Shown here piece after piece: positions 7,095 to 13,504 of a stretch of 13,504 nt of DNA. Source of the stretch: Desulfuromonadaceae bacterium (GTDB lineage Bacteria > Desulfobacterota > Desulfuromonadia > Desulfuromonadales > SZUA-540); assembly GCA_003250235.1 (NCBI GenBank), contig QKGY01000368.1, forward strand, positions 1 through 13,504. The letters run 5' to 3'. The stretch's first letter is position 1; every line of letters starts with the position of its first letter. A model generated the notes under the pieces. That model searched no databases. It was not told the origin of the DNA and saw nothing but the letters and a program-made list of their open reading frames with translations. The position numbers and the translations under genes are program-made.

Positions 7095-7100
7095 ACCACT

Positions 7101-10094
7101 ATGCCCCACAACACCCTGACACCCGGGAACTCGCTTCACGGCTTCACCATCGTGGAGACGATCTCCTTATCCGAGATCAACGCCCAAATGATCCAATTGC
7201 GTCACAATAAGACCGGCGCCCGGATGGTCCACCTGGAAACCACCGACGACAACAATCTCTTCGGTGTCGGTTTTCATACCACTCCCATGGATTCTACCGG
7301 AGTCGCCCATATCCTCGAGCATACCGTGCTGTGCGGCTCCAGAAACTATCCGGTCAGGGATCCCTTCTTCAGCATGCTCAAGCGAAGCCTGAACACGTTC
7401 ATGAATGCTCTTACCGCGAGCGACTGGACCCTTTACCCGTTCTCCAGCCAGAACGAAAAAGATTTCTATAACCTGATGGCGGTGTATCTCGACGCGGCCT
7501 TCTTCCCTCGCTTGCTGGAGCGGGATTTCAGTCAGGAAGGGCATCGTCTGGAATTCCAGGACCCTGAGAATTCCGATTCCCCCCTGGAATACAAGGGCGT
7601 GGTCTATAACGAGATGAAAGGGGCAATGGCCGACGCGGGCTCTCTCTGCCATCGCCGTCTGAGCAACGCGGGCTCTCTCTGCCATCGCCGTCTGAGCAAG
7701 GCGCTTTACCCGACGACAACATACGGAAAAAATTCAGGGGGAGAACCCTCGGATATCCCCGATCTGACATGGAATCAGCTCAAAGAGTTCCACGCTACCT
7801 ACTATCACCCATCCAACGCCTATTTCTTTACCTGTGGGAACCTTCCTCTTGAAAAGCACCTGGAAACGATCGAAAATCTGGCTTTGCGCCATTTCGACGG
7901 GGAAAGATCCCACATCTCGGTCCCGGATGAGGTCCGATACGACACACCACAACAACTGACGGAAACCTTCCCCATCGACCCGACGGAACCCCAGCAAAAC
8001 AAGGCCATGGTCCAGATGGCCTGGCTGACTTGCCCTGCCGCAGACAACTTCAACCGGGTGGCCATGCAGGTTCTCTCCACCCTGCTGTTGGGAAACCCTG
8101 CCGCCCCCCTGTACAAAGCTCTGATCGAATCCAAACTAGGGCAGAACCTGTCGCCGGTCACCGGTTACCATGACGACAACAGGGAGACCTTCTTTGCTGC
8201 AGGGCTTCAGGGAACAGAGAAGGAGAATAGCGAACGCATCGAAGAGATCATCCTCGCTACTCTCGAAACGGCAGCCCGGGACGGTTTTGCCGAAGAACGT
8301 ATCGAAGCGGCCATTCATCAACTGGAATTCTCCCATCGGGAAGTGACCGGCGATCAATACCCGTACGCCCTGATCCTGCTGATGCGGATGCTTGGGCCCT
8401 GGATTCACAGCGGAGATCCCGTATCCCCTCTGCTTCTCGACCTCGACAGAGATCTGAAGCGTCTGCGTCAGGAAGTGGCTGCCGGTCCCTTTTTTCAGAA
8501 CCTCATCAAACGCTATCTGCTGGATAATTCCCACAGGGTAACCCTCACCCTCACCCCCGATCCCCAGCAGAAGGAAAGGGAAGAGAAGCTGGTCGCCGAA
8601 AAGCTCAAAAAGATAGCCCAGGCACTCTCTCCCCGGGACAAAGAGGAGATCGTTCGCAAAGCCCGGGAACTCCAGCTTTCCCAGGAGTCGGAGGAGGATC
8701 TCTCGGTTCTGCCTACGCTGGAGCTGGATGACATACCGGCCCAGGAAAAGCCGGTTGATTTCCACAGCGATTCGGTTAAGAACATACCCGTTTTCTGGTT
8801 CGACCAGCCCACAAACGGCATCGTCTATTTTTCCGCACAGGTGGAAACAGGACATATCCCTGCCGAAAAAAGGGCATTTATCCCCCTGTTTTGCGCCCTT
8901 CTGACCCAGGTCGGTGCAGCCGGTTTCTCTTACCTGGAAATGGCCGAACGCATGTCGGCTGCCACCGGAGGGATACGAGCCTCGGCGAGCGTACTGGAAG
9001 ATCCGCAATCCATGGATCACCCTCGGGCCGTGGTGAGCATTCGCGGCAAAGCCTTGCTGCGTAATCAGGCCCAGATGTTCGATATCCTGGCGGACATTTT
9101 TACGGCTCCCGATTTTACCGACTTGGCGCGACTGCATACGGTCATCAATCAGCTTAAAACAAACCTGGAAAACTCCATCCCGGGCTCGGGTCATACCTAT
9201 GCGTCACGAATCGCCGCCAGTCACCTGACGGTCGGCGGACAGCAACGCGAAGTGTGGACGGGAATCAGCCAGGTCCGCTGCATCAAGGAAATCGCCGCCC
9301 GCAAGGCGGAAGATTTGGCAGATATCGCCGCCACCATGGCCGAGCTGGCCCGACAGCTTCTCGGCAGTGCCACCATGCGTTGTGCCGTTACCGCCGAGGC
9401 TTCGACCTTTGCGGAGATCGGCCCCTCCGTTACCGGCTTTTTTGAACGGCTGCCGGAAGGGACCGCTTCGGAGCTGCCCAGCGGTTCTTTCGCCCCCCAA
9501 CCGACACGCCGCGGATGTGCGGCCGCTGTACCCGTCTCGTACGTGGCACGCGTGTTCCGTACCGTCCCCTACATTCATACGGATTCCGCCTCACTGCTGG
9601 TCTTGTCGAAGATTTTACGAGCGGGATTTCTGCACCGGGAGATCCGAGAAAAAGGAGGCGCCTACGGCGGCATGGCCGGGAGCGACCCGGAAGCGGGGAT
9701 CTTCTCTATGCTCTCCTACAGAGACCCCCATCTGGTACGCACGCTGAAAGTCTACGAAGAGGCGGTGGAGTGGGCCAGAAAAGAGGACTACACTGACGAA
9801 GAGATCAAAGAGGCGATTCTGGCCGCATTCAGCGACCTTGACCGTCCTCTTTCCCCGAGCGGCAAGGCCTCCCGCGAATTCAACAACCAGTATCAGCACC
9901 TGAGCCTGGAGATGCGGCAGACCTTTCGGAAGAAACTGCTGGAGGTCACGCAGAAATCCCTTCGCGATGTGGCAGAGAGATACCTGAAACAAGGATGGTC
10001 AGCCAGTGCGGTCGCCGTTCTCTCTGGCGAAGAGCTCCTTCAGCATGCCAATGCGGACCTTAAAGACGCCCCTCTGACTCTCGAAAAAATCTAG
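7101..10094 (+). CDS. Insulinase-like metalloprotease, M16C family (presequence protease/PreP type)
   Basis: A 997-residue zinc protease of the clamshell M16C type, which degrades unstructured peptides inside a closed chamber. No signal peptide is seen, so it is probably cytosolic. The inverted zinc motif HILEH lies at 70-74 (H70, H74 ligands, E73 base) within AHILEHTVLCGS, and the distal ligand E171 lies in VVYNEMKGAM. SGGEPSDIPDL follows, then FHATYYHPSNAYFF. The M16C-associated middle region spans roughly 480-740. The C-terminal half holds REKGGAYGG and SYRDPHL, the substrate-binding Arg/Tyr region of M16 proteins. Oddity: residues 178-188 are repeated at 189-199 (D/N-AGSLCHRRLS) by a perfect 33-bp tandem duplication, 7 residues past E171, adding 11 residues in the catalytic domain. 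The gene follows the csp terminator and converges on hrpB. The M16C class is secure; substrates are unknown. Confidence 0.93.
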   Translation: MPHNTLTPGNSLHGFTIVETISLSEINAQMIQLRHNKTGARMVHLETTDDNNLFGVGFHTTPMDSTGVAHILEHTVLCGSRNYPVRDPFFSMLKRSLNTFMNALTASDWTLYPFSSQNEKDFYNLMAVYLDAAFFPRLLERDFSQEGHRLEFQDPENSDSPLEYKGVVYNEMKGAMADAGSLCHRRLSNAGSLCHRRLSKALYPTTTYGKNSGGEPSDIPDLTWNQLKEFHATYYHPSNAYFFTCGNLPLEKHLETIENLALRHFDGERSHISVPDEVRYDTPQQLTETFPIDPTEPQQNKAMVQMAWLTCPAADNFNRVAMQVLSTLLLGNPAAPLYKALIESKLGQNLSPVTGYHDDNRETFFAAGLQGTEKENSERIEEIILATLETAARDGFAEERIEAAIHQLEFSHREVTGDQYPYALILLMRMLGPWIHSGDPVSPLLLDLDRDLKRLRQEVAAGPFFQNLIKRYLLDNSHRVTLTLTPDPQQKEREEKLVAEKLKKIAQALSPRDKEEIVRKARELQLSQESEEDLSVLPTLELDDIPAQEKPVDFHSDSVKNIPVFWFDQPTNGIVYFSAQVETGHIPAEKRAFIPLFCALLTQVGAAGFSYLEMAERMSAATGGIRASASVLEDPQSMDHPRAVVSIRGKALLRNQAQMFDILADIFTAPDFTDLARLHTVINQLKTNLENSIPGSGHTYASRIAASHLTVGGQQREVWTGISQVRCIKEIAARKAEDLADIAATMAELARQLLGSATMRCAVTAEASTFAEIGPSVTGFFERLPEGTASELPSGSFAPQPTRRGCAAAVPVSYVARVFRTVPYIHTDSASLLVLSKILRAGFLHREIREKGGAYGGMAGSDPEAGIFSMLSYRDPHLVRTLKVYEEAVEWARKEDYTDEEIKEAILAAFSDLDRPLSPSGKASREFNNQYQHLSLEMRQTFRKKLLEVTQKSLRDVAERYLKQGWSASAVAVLSGEELLQHANADLKDAPLTLEKI
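7633..7698 (+). repeat. Perfect 33-bp in-frame tandem duplication within the protease gene
   Basis: Bases 7633-7665 and 7666-7698 are identical, directly adjacent, and a multiple of three long, so the frame stays open. The match continues one more base (A at 7666 and 7699). The unit encodes AGSLCHRRLS plus most of one more codon. That first codon reads Asp in copy one and Asn in copy two because of the junction base. With no mismatch, the duplication is either very recent, unstable in the population, or an assembly artefact. Confidence 0.97.
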
Positions 10095-10097
10095 GGT

Positions 10098-12620
10098 TTA
10101 GGTACGGCGGCGCGTATGCCGGGTGGGAGCGGCGGACCAGGGGTCATCGGGCCAGGGGTGTTTGGGATAACGCCCCTTAAGTTCCTTCTTGACCTCCGGG
10201 TAGATGGCGTCCCAGAAATTCTTCAGGTCTTGGGTCACCTGAATGGGGCGTCGTGCCGGCGAGAGCAGGTGCAAGAGCAAGGGGATACGCCCTTCGGCGA
10301 TGCAGGGGGTTTCAGCCAAGCCGAACAACTCCTGCAGCTTGACGGCCAGAACCGGTTGATCCCCGCTGAGATAATCGACAGCGATTCGTGAGCCGCTCGG
10401 CACTTCCAGGTGCGTCGGAGCGGCTTGGTCCAGTCGCTTGAGCTGCGGCCAATCGAGATATCCCCGCAAGGCGCCCCCCAGATCGATCCTGGCGAGGTCG
10501 TTGCGGCTGTTAAAGCCGACCAGCCAGGGAGAAAGCCAGGTCTCCAGAGACGCGAGCAGAGCATCTTCATCCATACAAGGCCACCCCTCCCCGGGGAAGG
10601 CTTTGGCGAGCAGGCGGACCCTACCGACAAACTGCCGCTCGGCAGGGGACCAGGGCAGAGCGTTGAGGCCGATCTGCCGTATCCCCTGGAGCAACGCCGG
10701 GACAACCTCCTCAGGCTCCGCCTTGATAGCCCTGGAGGCAATAACCAGAGCCCCCAGTCGCCGCTCTTCCACCGAAACGACACGTTGAAGCCGATCATCC
10801 CAGGTGACCCTGCGACGCCAGGTCAGCGCCTCGTCAAACACCGCCTCGACAAGATCCGACGAGAGAGCGCTGGCAAGCGTCACCTCCCCTTCTCCTTGCC
10901 CCCCTGCCGTCACATCAATGGCAACGATCCAGGCATGCCCCTGAACGCCACTTTTCGCGGAGAGCCGGACGCCCTGGCCGTTGACCAGAAGGTAGCGTCC
11001 CGCATGAGGTTCCCTCTCGCGGCCGATACGATCGGGAAAGGCCCGCACCAAAAGCCGCCCCAGCGTCTGCATATCCGGCGAAACGGCCTTTGCAGCCGAT
11101 CCGGTTAATCGCTGCAATTGCCGGGATGTCCTCTCCACGGCCGCACAGGCTCTCTCATCAATTTCCGCAAAATGTCGATGGTGTCGCCATAAATCCAGGG
11201 CAGCCACCCTGTCCAGCAGATCGCTGTCGCTACGACTTGGTTTGGCGCTTCGGAACGGCAGGATATCCCGTTCAGAGAGAAGGGCGGCCAAATCACAGCC
11301 CAAGCTCTGTTCGCCAAGCTCTTCGCCGGCCAGCAGAAGACGGGCCATGCGGGCACCGACGGGAAACCGGGCCATTTTCCGACCCACTTCGGTGATCCGG
11401 CCCTTTTCATCGAGCGCCCCCAGCATCTTCAGTACCTCGCCAGCGGCGGCGAGCCCACCGGCAGAAGGCGCATCCAACCAGGCCAGTTGCCCGGCATCGG
11501 GCACACCCCACAGGGCCAACTCGAGGGCAAGATCACTCAGATCCACACTGCGAATTTCCGCAGGCGCATAAGGCAGGAGGGCATTGTGAGTCCCCTCGCT
11601 CCACAGCCGGTAACAGATACCCGGTCCCAGGCGTCCCGCCCGGCCGGCCCGTTGAGTGGCGCTGGCGGCCGAGATCCGCACGGTATCCAGACGCGAGACA
11701 CCGGAGGCAGCCTCGAACCGTGACCGCTTTTCATGCCCGCTGTCCACCACCACGCGAATCCCTTCGATCGTCAGACTGGTCTCGGCGATATTTGTCGCCA
11801 GAACCACCCGCCTGCCCTTGCCGGGCAGAATGGCTTTTTCCTGCGCCTCGAAGGACAGGCCGCCATAAAGGGGGCAGATTCGGTAATCTGCCGATCTCCC
11901 CTTGTTCTCCGTCAAGAGCTGTTCGCAGCGTCGGATATCGGCAGCCCCGGGAAGAAAAACGAGGATGTCCCCCTCGGTCTCCAGCAGGGCACGGCGGATG
12001 GCCTCGGCGGTATAAAGCGCAACGGGCCCCTGTGGATCGCGCGCGACATGGACGATTTCGACCGGGAAACTCCTCCCCTCACTGGTGAGCAGCGGGGCGC
12101 CGCCAAGCAGTTCCGCGACCGGTGCCGCATCCAGGGTGGCCGACATAACCAGAATCCTGAGATCCTCGCGCAGCCCGCACTGTGCGTCCCGGCACAGCGC
12201 CAGGGCCAGATCCGACTGAAGGTTGCGTTCATGGAACTCGTCAAAGATGAGCAGACCCACATCGGCAAGCAGCGGGTCCGCTTGGAGTCGCCGGGTCAGT
12301 ATCCCCTCGGTGACAACCTCGATGCGCGTCGACGATGAGACGTTACGGTCGAAGCGGATGGCGTATCCGACAACACCTCCGACCTCCTCGCCGAGACAGG
12401 ACGCCATGTAGCGTGCGGCATTGGTCGCGGCCAGACGACGGGGTTCAAGCATCAGGATGGATTTGCCCTGCAGCCAGGGTTCGTCGAGCAGGGCCAGGGG
12501 AACTCGGGTGGTTTTGCCCGCACCGGGAGGCGCCTGCAGGACCACGGCACGGGAATCGGCCAGGGATTTGCGCAGAAGAGGCAGCAGCGGTTCGATCGGC
12601 AGGGAGGAAGAGGACGTCAC
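10098..12620 (-). CDS. hrpB: ATP-dependent RNA helicase HrpB (DEAH/RHA family)
   Basis: HrpB is a superfamily 2 helicase related to DEAH-box RNA helicases; its physiological role in most bacteria is unsettled. Numbered from the start used here (840 residues): motif I APPGAGKTT near 30-38, motif II DEFHER at 127-132, motif III MSATLD near 159-164, TNIAETSLT at 276-284 and motif VI QRAGRAGR at 323-330. The winged-helix/HA2 region and the long HrpB-specific C-terminal half follow. Full length agrees with the family (about 810-850). Start choice: the frame is open to a GTG at 12653 that abuts the upstream aminotransferase stop but has no ribosome binding site. The GTG at 12620 has GGGGAG 10 bases upstream and gives an N-terminus starting just before SLPIEPLLP, where HrpB proteins usually begin. 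It is probably cotranscribed with the aminotransferase gene. Confidence 0.94.
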   Translation of the reverse strand: MTSSSSLPIEPLLPLLRKSLADSRAVVLQAPPGAGKTTRVPLALLDEPWLQGKSILMLEPRRLAATNAARYMASCLGEEVGGVVGYAIRFDRNVSSSTRIEVVTEGILTRRLQADPLLADVGLLIFDEFHERNLQSDLALALCRDAQCGLREDLRILVMSATLDAAPVAELLGGAPLLTSEGRSFPVEIVHVARDPQGPVALYTAEAIRRALLETEGDILVFLPGAADIRRCEQLLTENKGRSADYRICPLYGGLSFEAQEKAILPGKGRRVVLATNIAETSLTIEGIRVVVDSGHEKRSRFEAASGVSRLDTVRISAASATQRAGRAGRLGPGICYRLWSEGTHNALLPYAPAEIRSVDLSDLALELALWGVPDAGQLAWLDAPSAGGLAAAGEVLKMLGALDEKGRITEVGRKMARFPVGARMARLLLAGEELGEQSLGCDLAALLSERDILPFRSAKPSRSDSDLLDRVAALDLWRHHRHFAEIDERACAAVERTSRQLQRLTGSAAKAVSPDMQTLGRLLVRAFPDRIGREREPHAGRYLLVNGQGVRLSAKSGVQGHAWIVAIDVTAGGQGEGEVTLASALSSDLVEAVFDEALTWRRRVTWDDRLQRVVSVEERRLGALVIASRAIKAEPEEVVPALLQGIRQIGLNALPWSPAERQFVGRVRLLAKAFPGEGWPCMDEDALLASLETWLSPWLVGFNSRNDLARIDLGGALRGYLDWPQLKRLDQAAPTHLEVPSGSRIAVDYLSGDQPVLAVKLQELFGLAETPCIAEGRIPLLLHLLSPARRPIQVTQDLKNFWDAIYPEVKKELKGRYPKHPWPDDPWSAAPTRHTRRRT

Positions 12621-12630
12621 GATTCGGGCA

Positions 12631-12636
12631 CTCCCC
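12631..12636 (-). promoter_or_regulatory. Ribosome binding site favouring the downstream hrpB start
   Basis: The minus strand reads GGGGAG 10 bases before the GTG at 12618-12620. The alternative GTG at 12651-12653 has only the AT- and C-containing end of the aminotransferase gene before it. If the longer form is used, hrpB would begin 1 base after the aminotransferase stop. Confidence 0.5.
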
Positions 12637-12654
12637 TCTTGTTGCAGCCGCACA

Positions 12655-13504
12655 TCAGACGGGGAATTCCCGGAAACGTCTCACGGCTTCGGGAATCATC
12701 TCCTCGTGGATGTTCCCAAAAGCCAGACGGAGGTAGTTTTCAAGACCGGGCCCGAAGACTTCGCCCGGAAGACAGATGAGGTTGGCCTCCAGTGCCAGCC
12801 TTTTGGCAACCTGCCGGCCGCTCTGACCCGGCCAAGGGTGCTTGACCCACCCGAAGAAGCCGCCGCTGGCCACCCGTTTGAAAGGATTCCCCGGCTTAAG
12901 GAACTCTGCCCGGAACAGGTCATGGCGACGCTGCATCATCTCCCGGTTGGCGGCCACCCAGGCATCGAGATGCTCCACTCCGTATCGCACCGCATGCTGG
13001 GTGATCCGGGGCTGACAGACCGCCATGGTGTCCTGCGCCTTGAGGGCGTGATGAATGAAGGTATCCGACGCCACCAGCATGCCCGCCCGGTAACCCGTAA
13101 GGGCGAAGGTCTTGCCGAAGGAGGCGATGTGGACCAACGTATCCCCCCAGTCGGGGAAGGAGAACAGCTCATGCGGACGTTCCCCGCCGGGGATAAAAGC
13201 ATTGTAGGTTTCGTCCAGCACCAGAGCGATCCCCCTTTGCCGCGCCAGGTCAAAGAGGCGTTTCAGGGTGTCGGCAGGAGTAACCGTCCCAGTGGGATTG
13301 CTCGGCGTCACAAGAAGTATGGCCCGGGTACGCGACGTGATCAACCGCTCGATCACCGCCACATCCGGCAACCCGGCTGTCCCCTCGTCAAAGGGAACAT
13401 AGACGGGCTTGAGACCGAGAATCTCCAGAGCCATGGCATGGTCGAAATAATAGGGGGTCTGCACGACCACCTCGTCGCCGGCCTGACAGAGGGTCAGCAT
13501 CGCC
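12655..13504 (-). CDS. PLP-dependent aminotransferase, class I/II (5' end outside window)
   Basis: The C-terminal 280 or so residues of a fold-type I aminotransferase. The frame stays open to the window edge, and the Met at 13498-13500 is only an internal residue (LTLCQAGDEVV), so the true start lies beyond 13504. Residues numbered from that Met: TPSNPTGTV at 65-73 (the cofactor-contacting NPTG), LDETYNAF at 95-102 (Asp contacting the pyridine nitrogen and the following Tyr), ASFGKTFALTGYRAG at 126-140 with K130 as the Schiff-base lysine, and YLRLAFGN at 256-263 with R258, the expected carboxylate-binding arginine. A transamination reaction is therefore well supported. The substrate (aspartate, aromatic or other amino acid) cannot be fixed, because the substrate-specific N-terminus is missing. 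The stop codon lies 34 bases before the preferred hrpB start. Confidence 0.9.
   Translation of the reverse strand, partial: AMLTLCQAGDEVVVQTPYYFDHAMALEILGLKPVYVPFDEGTAGLPDVAVIERLITSRTRAILLVTPSNPTGTVTPADTLKRLFDLARQRGIALVLDETYNAFIPGGERPHELFSFPDWGDTLVHIASFGKTFALTGYRAGMLVASDTFIHHALKAQDTMAVCQPRITQHAVRYGVEHLDAWVAANREMMQRRHDLFRAEFLKPGNPFKRVASGGFFGWVKHPWPGQSGRQVAKRLALEANLICLPGEVFGPGLENYLRLAFGNIHEEMIPEAVRRFREFPV

Noticed and set aside
12240..12270. DEFH instead of DEAH in helicase motif II.
   Set aside because: DEFH is, to my knowledge, the usual form in HrpB proteins, so it is not a mutation.
13441..13500. The Met at 13498-13500 as the aminotransferase start.
   Set aside because: The frame is open to the window edge, the protein would lack the N-terminal third of the fold, and no ribosome binding site can be seen.

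Overview
The window looks like chromosomal DNA of a Gram-negative bacterium, probably a deltaproteobacterium of the Desulfuromonas/Pelobacter/Geobacter kind. I infer this from the 66-residue cold-shock protein, the moderate-to-high GC content, the cytosolic PreP-like M16C protease, and an outer-membrane export system. The genus cannot be fixed from this sequence alone. There are eight protein genes, no tRNA or rRNA, no CRISPR array, and no insertion sequence.

Layout. (1) 36-6188, minus strand: a complete pgaABCD operon for making, partly deacetylating and exporting poly-beta-1,6-N-acetyl-D-glucosamine (PNAG), a biofilm polysaccharide. The four genes are tightly packed (gaps of 3, 2 and 10 bases) and read from pgaA (right) to pgaD (left). 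(2) 6189-6740: a divergent, AT-richer intergenic region. It holds the pgaA leader on one side and the promoter and structured leader of the cold-shock gene on the other. (3) 6741-6996, plus strand: a single-gene csp unit ending in a textbook intrinsic terminator. (4) 7101-10094, plus strand: a large M16C metalloprotease carrying a perfect in-frame 33-bp tandem duplication just after its third zinc ligand. (5) 10098-13504, minus strand: the helicase gene hrpB downstream of a class I/II aminotransferase gene whose 5' end lies outside the window. The protease and hrpB converge, with 3 bases between their stop codons.

How the genes work together. PgaC and PgaD form the inner-membrane c-di-GMP-responsive synthase, PgaB deacetylates the chain in the periplasm, and PgaA exports it through the outer membrane. 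All four have the expected key residues, so the system looks functional. PgaB departs from the E. coli form in lacking a lipobox, and pgaA appears to start at a non-ATG codon. The remaining genes are housekeeping functions with no evident link to PNAG.

I found no clearly new multi-gene system. The items most worth a second look are the duplication inside the protease, the hairpin and competing pairing in the csp leader, and the long pgaA leader with an inverted repeat and several GGA motifs.
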